DNA of 64,000 nucleotides, from contig NC_080682.1 in the NCBI RefSeq assembly GCF_030445035.2, forward strand, positions 29,308,770-29,372,769, given 5' to 3'. Source of the stretch: Dasypus novemcinctus (Eukaryota; Chordata; Mammalia; Cingulata; Dasypodidae). Below are positions 1 through 10,636 of this stretch, one piece after another. Both the position numbers and the translations under genes were made by a program. Numbering within the stretch: position 1 is the stretch's first letter; each line of letters opens with the position of its first letter. The notes beneath the pieces are model-generated. The model searched no databases. It was given only the letters and a program-made list of their open reading frames with translations, and was not told the DNA's origin.

Positions 1-366
1 ATTCCTCATCAAAACTATGGAGACAATAGGACAGTGATATGAAATATTTTAGTGTTGAAAGAAAACAATTTCAATCAAGAATTTTATATCTCACAAGACA
101 GTTTATAAAATGAGGGAAAGATTAAGACTTTGCCAGTTAAACAAAATCTGAAGGAAATCATCACCACTAATCTGCCACACAACCAACGTTAAAAGGAACT
201 CTTCAGACAAAAAGGTAAGGACAACAGACAGGGATTGAAGTAGTGTAAAGGAATAAAGATTTCTGCTATAGTAACCATGTGGGTAATTACAAACCCCAGT
301 ATTATTTTTCTGTATTTTTTATGTAACACTTCTTTTATTTGTACAGAGTCTGAAAAGTAAATGTTT
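1..366 (+). mobile_element. Old L1 fragment, ORF1-side region
   Basis: The text resembles the ORF1-proximal part of old mammalian L1/HAL1 elements: a 'caagaattttatatctc' motif, then a stretch like 'cagataaacaaa...gaaggaattcatcaccactaa', then an AT-rich tail. Similar wording occurs near 17800 in the plus-strand L1. It runs off the left edge of the window. No open frame survives. Orientation is judged from motif order. Confidence 0.55.
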
Positions 367-367
367 A

Positions 368-383
368 AAAAGTAATGAGATGG
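368..383 (+). repeat. 5' target-site duplication of the U6/L1 chimera
   Basis: AAAAGTAATGAGATGG at 368-383 matches AAAAGTAAAGAGATGG at 6543-6558 at 15 of 16 bases. The first copy abuts the first base of the U6-like sequence and the second follows the A-rich tail of the L1. The pair therefore brackets U6 plus L1 as one insertion. Confidence 0.75.
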
Positions 384-389
384 TGCTTA

Positions 390-1341
390 TGCATGCCTCA
401 ACTGTGTCCCAGAGACAGTCAAAGTAGATAGAAGCCCAGGTACTGGTTCTCCTGAGGGCTACAGAGACCCACAGGTTCTATGGTCATGGCAGATGGCTCT
501 GGAGTTCAGTGCCATGTCAGTTGGCCCTACTTTGGAGTTTGTGTTTCTGAGTGTGATGGAGTTGGACTCAGATATGACCTTTGTATACATGCCTCTACTG
601 TTACTTTTACCAGACCTGTGGTTGGCACTGGGATTGGTGTATATTCAGGAGGCTTAAATTTCTGGAATGTTCATGTGACAGCAGGCCCTGAGCCTCAGCA
701 TTCTTGCAACTCCTACTGTCTGGTTTATTGGATTTACCCTGGAGAGCTAACAGGGAGGTGAAGAAGGTCATCACCACACCAGGGACCCAAGAGCGCCTAC
801 AGCTGCAAGCAGGAGAATTGCATCCTTCATCCATGTGGAAACTAAGCCCCCTCTTGATATAGAGGGAGAGTGGACATAAACATGCCAGGGTGCACAGGCT
901 GGATGAATAGAGGATGAATTAGAATGGACTTACTGATATTCTACTATGGAACTATTATGATTAGTAAGGGAAGAAATTCTAGCATTGATGTGGAGAAAGT
1001 GGCCATGGTAGCTGTTGAGGGTAGGAAGAAGGAAGAAGAGACATGATGTGGGGGCATTTTCAGGACTTGGAGTTGTCCTGAGTGGTACTGCAGGGACAGA
1101 TGTTGGAAATTGTATGTACAGCCGTGGCCCTCTGGGTGGACTGAGGGAGAGAGTACACTACAAGATAAACCATTATCCATGTGCTGCAGCTGTGCTCCAA
1201 AATGAATTCACCAAATGCAATGAAATGTGCCACCATGCTGAAAGAGGTTGTTGATGTGGGAGGAGTGGGGTGAAGGGGGGGGGATATATGGAGAACTCAT
1301 TTTTTTTAAATGTTACATTTAAAATGTTAAATTTTACATTT
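390..1341 (+). mobile_element. 5'-truncated L1, 3' UTR only, inserted in the U6 copy
   Basis: This block matches 8215-9160 on the plus strand and the reverse complements of 26990-27960, 60230-61130 and 63470-64000, all 3' UTR of the same L1 family. It ends with the family's G-rich tract near 1256-1290 and a T/A-rich tail. It is flanked by a 16-bp duplication AATGAGATGGTGCTTA (374-389 and 1745-1760), so it landed six bases inside the U6 sequence. A DAS SINE later inserted at its tail. Frames inside it are not genes. Confidence 0.8.
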
Positions 1342-1354
1342 AAAAAGGAATGAG

Positions 1355-1737
1355 GGGAAACGGACTTTGGCCCAGTGGTTAGGGTGTCCGTCTACCACAT
1401 GGGAGGTCCGCGGTTCAAGCCCCGGGCCTCCTTGACCCATGTGGAGCTGGCCCATGCGCAGTGCTGATGCGCGCAAGGAGTGCCGTGCCACACAGGGGTG
1501 TCCCCCGCATAGGGGAGCCCCACGCGCAAGGAGTGCACCCATAAGGAGAGCCGCCCAGCGTGAAGGAGGGAGCAGCCTGCAGAGGAATGGCGCCACCCAC
1601 ACTTCCTGTGCTGCTGACGACAACAGAAGCGGACAAAGAAACAAGACGCAGCAAAAAGACACAGAAAACAGACAACTGGGGGAGGGGAGGGGAATTAAAT
1701 AAATAAAAAATAAATCTTTAAAAAAATAAATAAAAAT
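1355..1737 (+). mobile_element. DAS-type SINE (tRNA-derived)
   Basis: A tRNA-like head carries box A (GGCCCAGTGGTTAGGG) and box B (GGTTCAAGCCCC). It is followed by the DAS body with the 'cgcaaggagtgc' repeats and an AAATAAATAAA-rich tail. It is flanked by the 13-bp duplication AAAAAGGAATGAG at 1342-1354 and 1738-1750. It inserted exactly across the 3' tail and target duplication of the preceding L1, so it is the youngest of the nested insertions here. Confidence 0.9.
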
Positions 1738-1753
1738 AAAAAGGAATGAGATG

Positions 1754-1849
1754 GTGCTTAGTTTGGCAGCAATATACTAAAATTGGAATGATACAGAAAA
1801 AATTAACATGCACAAGGATGACATGCAAATTTGTGAAGTGCTTGTTTTA
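1754..1849 (+). pseudogene. RNU6 (pseudogene): U6 snRNA retrocopy, 5' part of a U6/L1 chimera
   Basis: The text follows U6 spliceosomal RNA: GTGCTT.., then GGCAGCA, ATATACTAAAATTGGAA, GATACAG, an ACATG...CAAGGATGACA segment, GCAAATT and GTGAAG. Several bases around the 'gcccctgcg' part of normal U6 are missing, and the last bases before the terminal T run are altered. The original 5' end lies at 384-389, with bases repeated here as part of a target duplication. L1 ORF2 sequence follows directly at about 1850 in the same orientation. The copy has no T-run terminator and is not expected to be functional. Confidence 0.85.
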
Positions 1850-4800
1850 TTGCATTAGATAGAACACTGGGCAGAGGATCAATAAAGAAACAGAGATTTT
1901 GAATAATATGATAAATGGATTAAACCTAATAGACATATACAGAACATTGTACCCCCAACTAGAAGGATATGCATTCTTTTTAAATGCTCATGAATCTTTA
2001 ACCAGGATAGACCATATGTTTGGTCACAAAGCAGATCTTAATAAATTCAAGAAAATAAAAATTATACAAAGTACTTTTCCTGATCATAATGGAATTGGTT
2101 TGGAAATGAGCAAGCAGCAGGAAAAGGGAAATTCACATATATATGGAGATTAAACAAAACACTCTTAAATAATGAGTGGGTCAAAGAATAAATTTCAAGG
2201 TAATTCAATAATATCATGGGATGAAAGAAATGAGAACACAACATATCAGAACATACTGGATGCAATGAAGGCAGTATTAAGAAGAAAATGTACAGCCCTC
2301 AATGTTTACATTAAAAAAGGAAGAAAGAATTAAAATCAGTCACCTAACTACACAGCTGGAAGAACTAGAAAAAGAAGAGCAAACTAATCCCAAAGCCAGT
2401 AGAAGGAATGAAATAACAAAGATTAGAGAGAAATAAAAGAAATTGAGAATAAAATATCAATAGAATTAACAAAACCCAAAGTTGGTCCTTTGAGATTAAC
2501 AAAATCGACAAACCCTTAGCTAGACTAAGGAAAAAAAGAGAGAAAATGCAAATAAATGAAATAAAAAAATGAAAAGGGGAACATTATTACTGACCTCACA
2601 GAAATAAAAGAGATCTTAAAGGATGCTATGAACACAACTTTATGCCAAAAAATACTAGACAGTGTAGATGAAATGGAAAAATTCCTAGGAATGTACAAAC
2701 AATCTACATTGACCCTAGAAGAAATAGAAGATATCAACAAACCAATCACAAGTAAAGAGATTAAAACATTCATCAAACTGCCTCCCAAAATGAAAAGCTC
2801 AGGACCAAACATTTTCACAGGTGAGTTCTAATCATTCAATGAAGATTTACTACCAATCTTGCTCAAGCTCTTCCAACAAATTGAACAAGAAGGAATGCTA
2901 CCAAACTTATTCTATGAAGCCAGTAACACCCTAATATCAAGGACAAATAAAGATATTGTGGAAAAAGAAAATTATAGACCTGTTTCTTTAATAAATACAG
3001 ATGCAAAAATCTTCTATAAAATACTTGCTAATCAAATCTAACAACACCTTAAAAGAATCATTCATTATGATCAAGTGGGTTTTATATCAAGCATGCAAGG
3101 GTGGTTCACTAAAAGAAAATCTATCAGCAAAATGCATTACATTAATAATTCCAAGAAGAAAAATCACATGATTTTATTGATGGGTGCAGAAAAGGCATTT
3201 GACAAAATACAGTATTCTTTCTTGATAAAAATATTTTACAAGATAGGAATTGAATGAAACTTTCTCAACATGTTAAGGCCCAAATACGAAAAACCCACAG
3301 CTAACATTGTACTCAATGGTAAAAGACTGAAAGCTTTACTCTTGAGATCAGAGACAAGACAAGGATGCCCATTTAAACATCTGTTGTTCAATATAGTGCT
3401 AGAAGTTTGAGCTAGAGCAATCAGGAAAGAAAAAGAAAAAAAGGCATCCAGATCAGAAAGGAAGAAATAAAACTTTCACTATTCACAGTTGATATGCTCC
3501 TATATCTAGAAAGTCCTGAAATAGCTATAATAAAGCTGCTAGAGCTAAAAAACATTTTCAGTAAAATGCAGGATACAAGGATATCAATAAGGAAAAATCA
3601 GTGATGTTTCTATACACTTGTAATGCACAATCTGTGGAGCAAGTCAGGAAAAAAAATACATTTACAATAGGAATGAAAAGAATCAAATTTTTAGGAATAA
3701 ACTTAACCAAAGATGTGAAGCACTTGTATTCAGAAAATGATAAATCATTGTTAAAATAAACTAAGAAAGACTTAAACAATTCAAAGAACATTCCATTCTC
3801 ATGGATTAGGAGACTAAATAGCATTCAGATGTCAATTCTACACAAATTGATATAACTATTCAATGCAATCATGATAAAAATTCCACCGGCATTATTTAAA
3901 TAAATTGAAAACACAATTATCAAATTTATCTATTATACCTCAAAAAGGAAAAGTGAAGTTGGAGTACTCTCACTTTAAAATTTTAAATAATATTATCTAA
4001 CTCTATTGATTAGAACAGCATGGTATTGATATAAAGATAGACACATAGGGAAGCAGACTTGGCCCAGTGCTTAGGGCATTCGTCTACCACATGGGAGGTC
4101 TACGGTTCAAACCCCGGGCCTCCTTGATCCGTGTGGAGCTGGCCCATGTGCAGTGCTGATGTGTGCAAGTAGTGCCCTGCCATGCAGAGGTGTCCCCTGC
4201 ATAGGGGAGCCCCACCCGCAAGGAGTGCACCCTGTAAGGAGAGCCACCCAGCGCGAAAGAAAGTGCAGCCTGCCCAGGAATGGTGCCACACACACACAGA
4301 GCTGACACAACAAGATGATGTAACAAAAAGAAACACAGATTCCTGTGCCACTGACAACAACAGAAGCAGACAAAGAAGATGACATAGCAAATAAACACAG
4401 AGAACAGACAACCGGGGCAGGGGGTGGTGGGCAGAGAGAAATAAAGAAATAAATAAATCTTTTTTTAAAAAGATAGATACATAGACCAATGGAATAGAAT
4501 TAATGTTCAGAAACAGACTCTCACACTTATGGCCAAGTGGTTTTATGACAAACCTGTCAAACCCAACCAGCTTGGACAGAAGAGTCTATTCAACAAATGG
4601 TCCTGGGAGAACTGGATATCCATACCAAAATAAAGAAAGAAGACCCTTATTTCACATCTTATACAAAAATTAACTCAAAATGGTTCAAAGACCTAAATAT
4701 AAAAGCAAGTGCCATAAAGATCCTAGAAGAAAATGTAGGGAAACATCTTCAAAACAGGGTGGTAGGTGGTGGATTCTTAAACCTTACACTGAAAGCACTA

Positions 4801-6542
4801 GCAGCAAAAGAAAACATAGATAAATAGGATGTCCTCAAACTTAAACACTTCTCTGATTCAAAGAACTTCATCACAAAGATGAAAAGGCAGCCCAATCAAT
4901 GGGAGAAGATATTTGGAAACCACATATCTGATTAGAGTTTGATTTCCATTCTATATAAAAAGTTCATACTACTCAACAATAAAAGTGCAAACAATCCAGT
5001 TAAAAAAATGGGCAAAAGATTTAATAGACATTTCTCCAAAGAGGAAACACAAATGGCCAAAAAGCATATGAAACAATGTTCCATATCACTAGCTATTAGG
5101 GAAATGTAAATCACAACGACAATGAGATGTCATCTAACACTGCATAAAATGGACATTATTTAAAAATAGGCAACAATAAGTGCTGGAGAGGGTATGGAGA
5201 AATAGGAAAACTCCTTCACTGTTGGTTGGATTGTAAAATGATGCAGCCTCTGTGGAAGACAGTTTAGCAAGTCCTCAGGAAGCTAAGTATAGAACTGCCA
5301 TATGATCCAGCAATTCCTCTACTAGAAATTTATCCATCAAAGCTAAAAACTATGACACAAACAGACATCTGCACATCGATGTTCATAGTGGCATTATTCA
5401 CAATGGCCAAAAAATAGAAACAACCCAAGTGTCCATCAACCAATGAATGGATAAGCAGAAAGTGTTATATATATACAATGTAATACTATGCTGCAGTAAG
5501 AAGAAATGAAATTGGAACACATATGAAAACTTAATGAATCTTAAAGACATCATACTAAAGGAGTAAGCAAGACACAAAAGGACAAAAATTGCATAGTATC
5601 ATTAATATAAACTAAATACAAAGAATAAACACATGGAGTTAAAACCTAGAGTATTGGTTATTATGAGATAAGAAGAAAGTTGAGAAGAACTATTATGCTT
5701 AATGTATGTAGAAGTTTTAATTAACTTGACTGTAAAAGTGTGTAAATGGATAGAGTTGAAGGTAACACATAGTGAGTAGCATCTCGTTTATAAATGGGAT
5801 TGTGGCTGAAAAGGGTAGTTTGGGGAAGTAAATGTCAGTGGAATGAAAGCTAAAGAAAAATCTAGGGACTGAATAACACAGTGAACCCAGAGGTGGATGA
5901 GAATTGCAGTTGAGAATAAAAATGGGAGTATCCTCTGTGAGGTAGAGCAGATGTACATCATTAGTACAGGTGGTGGGAATGTGGAGAAGCATGAGAAAAT
6001 TCAATTTATGTGACCTGTAGACTGTGGTTAACAGAAATACTATAATATTCTTCCATCAATGCCAAAGATGTACTGTGTTGTTAATGGAGGTGTATGGAAA
6101 AATTTTGTCAAATGTATGCTATGGACCATGCTTGATGGTGACAGTCTGATGATATTATCTCATAATCTGTTCAAATGTTTCATCACAGTGTGGTGTGTTG
6201 GCAAAAGTGTGTTGTATGGGAATTCTCCACATGTATATGATCGTTTTGTGAGTTCACAACCTCTGTAGCAAAAATATATTTTTAAAAAATAGGTTGGGTT
6301 GGGGAAAAAATACACCAAATGTAAGATAAGGACTAGAGCTAGCAGTAATATTTTGACAATGCTCTAGGATAGTTTGTAACATATGTTTTACAATACAAAG
6401 TATTGTTGGAGGGTTGATGTATGAGACCACTGTATCATGTTTTGCATGTTTATTTTGTAAGTTCACAATCTTTACTATACACTTATTATTTGTGCATGTG
6501 CATGTATGAATGAAACACTTCAATAAAAATATATATTAAAAG
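1850..6542 (+). mobile_element. 5'-truncated old L1, 3' part of the U6/L1 chimera
   Basis: The element starts inside the ORF2 endonuclease domain and continues through reverse transcriptase, the C-terminal part and a 3' UTR. It ends at AATAAAAATATATATTAAAAG (tail near 6520-6542). Recognisable translated pieces are an endonuclease part near 1899-2150 (DHNGIGLEM), an RT N-terminal part near 2628-2830 (KPITSKEI), [11 protein letters not shown] near 2970, AEKAFDKIQ near 3190 and a C-terminal part near 4597-4827. The reading frame is broken many times by stops and shifts. A DAS SINE interrupts it at 4049-4468. The 3' duplication at 6543-6558 pairs with 368-383. Confidence 0.85.
4049..4468 (+). mobile_element. 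DAS-type SINE inside L1 ORF2
   Basis: This is a full-length DAS SINE with tRNA head, body and AAATAAATCTTTTTT tail. It is flanked by AAAGATAGACACATAG (4033-4048) and AAAGATAGATACATAG (4469-4484), a 16-bp target duplication with one mismatch. It splits the C-terminal part of the L1 ORF2 remnant. Confidence 0.92.
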
Positions 6543-6558
6543 AAAAGTAAAGAGATGG
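6543..6558 (+). repeat. 3' target-site duplication of the U6/L1 chimera
   Basis: AAAAGTAAAGAGATGG pairs with 368-383. It lies directly after the L1 A-rich tail and overlaps the start of the next short SINE. Confidence 0.75.
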
Positions 6559-6672
6559 GAGTGGATGTACCTCAGTGGTTCAGTTCTTGCTTCCCAGGTA
6601 CAGGGCCCAGGGTTCAATCCCTGGTACCTCCTAAAAACAAAACTAAGCTAAAATAAAATAAACTAAAAAAAG
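6557..6672 (+). mobile_element. Short tRNA-derived SINE
   Basis: A head reading GGAGTGGATGTACCTCAGTGGTTCAG, then box B-like GGGTTCAATCCCTGGTACCTCCT, then an A-rich tail. The same short SINE recurs at 9690, 22461, 22645, 22775, 47540, 47660 and 55579. It lacks the long DAS body and is probably a related, simpler tRNA-derived family. Confidence 0.75.
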
Positions 6673-6982
6673 TAATGGGAGATTGATGGTTTAGGGCATA
6701 TATTGTGTAAGGATATAATTTGAAATAACTAGAAAATGGAAAAATGTTTGTCATTGAATTTAAAGTGGTATCAAATCAAGTAAGCTTGTTATAGATGTAG
6801 GCACAAAGAATATCTATATAAGATATACAGCTAAATAAAACACTTAGGGATCTGATGTTCCCCCTTTCTCCCTTCCTCACTTCCCTGTCTCCCAGACAGC
6901 AGGAAAGCTGCCTGAGACGTGTGGTAGGGGATTTAAGTGGGTCCTTGTAGAACCAGCTCCACACAGAAAACAATGACTCTTT

Positions 6983-7471
6983 TTTTTTTTTTCAGGGGGT
7001 CTGCGAGTAGAGACTCCTCAGACAACTTTATTGTTCACAAAGGGCTCTATATATACCCCAGCCCACATGGGTAAAACCATCAACATTACTCATAGTTTAA
7101 GAGATTAAGAAAATCTTATCTCAAGGTTTAAGTGTTCTATTTACTACAGAAATGTTATCTGCTCATCTTTTCTTTCAGCCTTTCACAGCTTCATCTTGTT
7201 TGCTGGGAACTCTTTTCTTTTTGGTATTCACAATGATTTTTTTAAAATTTTATTTTATTTATTCATTTTTTTAAAAATATTACATTAAAAAAATATGAGG
7301 TCCCCATTCACCCCCACGGCCCCCACCCCACCACTCCCCCCACAGTAACACTCTCCCCCATCATCATGACACATCCATTGCATCTGGTGAGTACATCTCT
7401 GTGCATCGCTGCACCCCATGGCCTGTGGTCCACACCATAGCCCACATTCTCCCACGTTCCATCCAGTGGGC
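6983..7471 (-). mobile_element. L1 tail with 3' transduction of an LTR R region
   Basis: The insert is bracketed by the 14-bp duplication AACAATGACTCTTT (6969-6982 and 7472-7485) and has a poly(T) at its left edge, that is, a poly(A) tail on the minus strand. Read on the minus strand, it starts with about 190 bp of the L1 3' UTR end (7471 to about 7280) and passes the L1's own A/T-rich end. It then continues through about 240 bp of non-L1 sequence with a TATATATA box (near 7050), AATAAA (near 7030) and a stretch matching 12185-12222 of the solo LTR at 11910. The poly(A) follows directly after CAGACCCCCTG. This fits a read-through L1 RNA polyadenylated at a downstream LTR. Confidence 0.75.
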
Positions 7472-7473
7472 AA

Positions 7474-7685
7474 CAATGACTCTTTAGTTTCCAGAGAGAG
7501 AGCACACACACCTCACCAGGAACCCCAAGTATGGTATAGAAATCTTGGAAAGCACTTCCTACAATTCCTAACCTTGAAAACAATGACTCTTAATTTCCAG
7601 AGAGAGAGCACCTACACCTCACCAGGAACCCCAAGTATGGTATAGGAATCTTGGAAAGTACTTCCTACAATTCCTAACCTTAGGT
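7474..7685. repeat. Two-copy tandem duplication, 107-bp period
   Basis: Units beginning CAATGACTCTT at 7474 and 7581 run almost identically through 'ccagagagagagcac', 'aggaaccccaagtatggtata' and 'acttcctacaattcctaacctt'. The large L1 has one copy of the matching segment near 36065. Confidence 0.85.
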
Positions 7686-7973
7686 GTGCTATGAGAGTGC
7701 TAGTTGATTTTCTCACTCCACCTTCTCCTAGGCCAATTTCCTTATCACAGGGTATTTAGGTGAATTGGGCTTTCTCAGCAGATTCACCACTCCTCTCTTC
7801 CCAGACTCTCCCCAAGCCAGCCGGTATGCTCTTCTAAGACCCCCCCCCCCCAAAAAAAAAGAGGGGGCACAGAAAATTGAATCCCCACTCACCGGCCATT
7901 CTGGTGCACCCCACCACCAAATCCCTTCCACTCACAGAATCAGTCCAAAATTGGAGGGCTAGGGCAATTCTGG

Positions 7974-9180
7974 AGATGAGCCTCCCTGGTGCCGAGCGAT
8001 TACTACCAAGCACAAACTGATGATGTAACTAGAAAAAGACCTTGAATAAAGTTGTCAACTCAGATTGGCAGAATATCTCAGCCTACATCTAATATCAGGT
8101 GTTAAAAACTGCTTTTTGATTTTGGATGAAAGGGGGAAATGGAAAGGACGAGTGAGTTTATATGGCTATGAGTCTCCAAAAAAGAGTCAGGAGGTCATCA
8201 GAGTGGTGATGCTTATGCACACCTCAGCAGAGTACCATAGATAGCCAAGATAGATGGAAACCAAGGTGCTGGTTCTCCTAAGGGCTGCAGAGACCCACAG
8301 ATTCTATTGTCATGGCAGATGGCTCTGGAGTTCAGGGCCATGTCAACTGGCCCTACTTTGGAATTTATGTTCCTGAGTGTGATGGAGTTGGACTCAGAAA
8401 TGACCTTTGTACACATGTCTCTTCTGTTACTTTTACCAGACCTGTGCTTGGGGTTTGGGTTGGTGTATACTCAGGAGACCTGAATCTCTGAACTGTCCAT
8501 GTTACAGCCAGGACCTGCACCTCAGCAGACTTGTAGCTCCTACCCTCTGGTTTCTTGGACTTGCCCTGGCCAGCTGACAAGGAGGTGAAGAGGGTCAACC
8601 ACCACACCAGGGAGCCAAGAGTGCCGACAGCTGCAAGCAGGAGAATTGCATTCATCATCCATGTGGAATCTAAGCACCCTCTTGATGTAAAAGGGGACTG
8701 GACATAACCATCCCATGGTCCACAGGATGTAGGAGTGGAGTATGAATTAAAGTGGACTTACTTGTGTTCTCCTGGGGAACTATTGTGATTAGTAAGGGAA
8801 GAAATTGTAATAGTGGTGTGGAGAGGGTGGCCACGGTGGCTGCTGATAGTAGGGAGATGGAAGAAGAGACATGATGTGGGGGCATTTTCAGGAGTTGGAG
8901 TTGTCCTAGGTGGTGCTGCAGGGACAGATGCTGGACATTGTGTGTCCTGCCATGGCCCACTGGGTGGACTGGGGGAGAGTGTGGACTGCAATGTGGTCCA
9001 CTGTCTATGTGGTGCAGCGGTGCTCCAGAATGTATTCATCAGGTGCAGTGGATTTGCTCCAATGACGGAAAAGGTTGTTGATGTGCGAGGGGTGGTGTGG
9101 GTGGTGTGGGGGGTATATGGGAACTTCATATTTTTTGAAGGTAACATTTAAAAGAAAATAAAGAAGGAAAAATAAAGATG
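7974..9180 (+). mobile_element. 5'-truncated L1, 3' UTR
   Basis: This is about 1.2 kb of the same 3' UTR as at 390-1341 and, reversed, 26980-28150. It starts within 'gatgagcctccctggtgccgag', which is antisense to the segment near 28145. It ends in the conserved G-rich tract (9080-9120), then TATTTTTTGAAGGTAACATTT and an AATAAAG tail. Open frames of up to 129 codons occur in it on both strands but recur only because the repeat recurs; none resembles a protein. Confidence 0.8.
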
Positions 9181-9224
9181 TACAGAAGAAAACCAAATAG
9201 GACTTAACATGGTACACTACAATA

Positions 9225-9690
9225 AATAAATATGAAAGTTGACATTAATGGAAGAATTCAGAGAAAAAAAAAACTACAGGGTTTAAAAGTCAAAATAGTA
9301 AAATTTGCATAGTAAAGATGTGTTCAATAGGTAGTTTAAATGTAAATGGACTAACCACTCAAGTCAAAAAGAAGAGACTGTCACAAGGTTGTTATAAAAT
9401 AAAGTAGACCTGTGTTGTTTAAAAGGAACTCCTTACATGCAAGGCTGCAATTAGGTGGACAGGGAAATGCTAGAAAAATACTCCATGTAAATAATAAACC
9501 AAAGAGAGCTGAGGAAGGTGTACTAACATCAGATAAAATAGATTCAATTCCAAAACTGTTAAAAGGGACGAAGACCTACACTAAATGTTGATTAAGCTGT
9601 CAATTCAATAAGAAGGCATAACAACTAGAACTAACAGATATAGCAGAACACCTCATTCAACAAAAGAAGGATACACATTATTCCCTCTAG
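9225..9690 (+). mobile_element. Old L1 ORF2 endonuclease-region fragment
   Basis: The text follows old L1 wording: 'aatggactaaccactcaa...aagaagagactgtca', 'aggaactccttacatgca', 'ccaaagagagctgaggaaggtgtactaacatcagataaaatagattcaa'. Compare 18070-18300 in the other plus-strand L1. The frame is fully decayed. Confidence 0.65.
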
Positions 9691-9691
9691 C

Positions 9692-9765
9692 TCAGTGGTT
9701 AAGCACCTGCACTCCTTGTATGAGGGCCTGGTTTCAATCCCTTGTACCTCCTATACTTACATATA
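9692..9765 (+). mobile_element. Short tRNA-derived SINE, partial
   Basis: CTCTAGCTCAGTGGTTAAGCACCTG is followed by GGTTTCAATCCCTTGTACCTCCT. The head is conserved; the tail is AT-rich and degenerate. Confidence 0.65.
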
Positions 9766-9984
9766 TATTAGTTTTTTCATATCATGTGGCTCTTTTAGGT
9801 TAAAACTTGAAAGTTTATTGAAGCATATGGATTGATTTTAAATTGATTTTAATACATTTTTATAAACAATTTATAGATGCTGGAAAATTTTGCTATACAA
9901 AAATGAAACTATCAAATACTATCAAAATTAATAAATTTACAGGTGTTGTGCTGTTGGAGTTTTTACACAGTAAAGGTGTTTGGT

Positions 9985-10100
9985 CCATTATGCCAGTTTC
10001 ATTTCATTAATTTATTCAGCAAATATTATATTGAAGATCTACAATGTACCAGACACAGTTTACATAATAGAGCAAAGACTAAAGGGTTTTTAACCTCATG
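9985..10100 (+). mobile_element. Ancient interspersed repeat, left part
   Basis: The wording 'ttatt cagcaaatattatattgaagatctacaatgtaccagacacag' is a decayed form of a very common old mammalian repeat. The matching continuation ('gtgatcagggcagacctcaataaaaag', 'gcaaaggtcttgatcat') lies at 15869-16150, so the provirus at 10106-15863 appears to have split one old copy. The family is not assigned by eye. Confidence 0.45.
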
Positions 10101-10105
10101 AGCCC

Positions 10106-10616
10106 TGTTAGAGGTTCATTCTTAAAGGTTTGCAATGTATGATTGACAGACTGCAACATAAAGACAACTCCTATCCATGAACTATGTGACTGATTGAACA
10201 AACAGTTACCTACTGAGTAAATGTAACCAACCACTTCTTCACTAAAATAAAGGAACTGCATGATGATGGAGCAAAGAGAGATCAGATCTCCACTCCCCTC
10301 CTGACCAAGGCTCCACCAGGCCCTCTTACATTCCAAGAATATACTACTCTCTAGCCCATTATTCCCTAATGATACATGGGGGAAAAATTGCTTCTATGGT
10401 CCCCTATTGGCCCTTAGGTCTTATCTGAATTTCAATCCCCCTCTCACTGGTTAACATTTCCCCACCTTTTGAAACAATCTATAAATTAATAACTACCCCT
10501 TTTGGGGTGGCCTGAAGTCTACTCTTCAGACTTCCTCCACTGAGAGGATTTCTCAATAAATTTCCCACCTGCAATCATCAGGCTCTATGTCCCAGTGAGT
10601 GTCATTTTTACTAACA
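10106..10616 (+). repeat. 5' LTR of the class I provirus
   Basis: It starts TGTTAGAGGTTC and ends TTTTTACTAACA, giving the short inverted ends TGTTAG...CTAACA. A TATA-like 'tctataaattaat' lies near 10480 and a CAATAAA near 10553. It aligns throughout with 15345-15863. Confidence 0.85.
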
Positions 10617-10618
10617 TT

Positions 10619-10636
10619 TGGTGTCAAAACTAAGGA
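10619..10636 (+). promoter_or_regulatory. Primer-binding-site-like sequence
   Basis: TGGTGTCAAAACTAAGGA lies two bases after the 5' LTR. It matches about 13 of 18 bases of a tRNA-Phe-type primer site. Position supports the call; the tRNA assignment is tentative. Confidence 0.5.

Larger units (their letters stand above)
6840..7973 (-). mobile_element. Antisense L1 5' UTR fragment with later insertion and tandem duplication
   Basis: The sequence matches 35940-36420, the 5' UTR of the large minus-strand L1: shared 'ctttctcccttcctcacttcc', 'gagagagcacc', 'ccaccttctccca/taggccaatt' and 'agccagcyggtatgct' blocks. It is interrupted at 6983-7471 by an L1-mediated insertion. It contains a 107-bp direct duplication (units starting at 7474 and 7581). 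No coding potential is visible. Confidence 0.7.

Noticed and set aside
1415-1702. Frames in and around the DAS SINEs, seen in all seven copies
   Set aside because: They are by-products of the SINE body on either strand and have no conserved start or stop.
1754-1849. A possible functional U6 gene
   Set aside because: It lacks bases in the middle, has an altered 3' end without a T-run terminator, is fused to L1 and is split by later insertions.
8758-9151. Overlapping frames of 112-129 codons on both strands, with relatives at 27096-27353 and 63468-63854
   Set aside because: They lie in the L1 3' UTR. Similar frames recur because the repeat recurs, they differ in length and end, and none keeps a shared start and stop.
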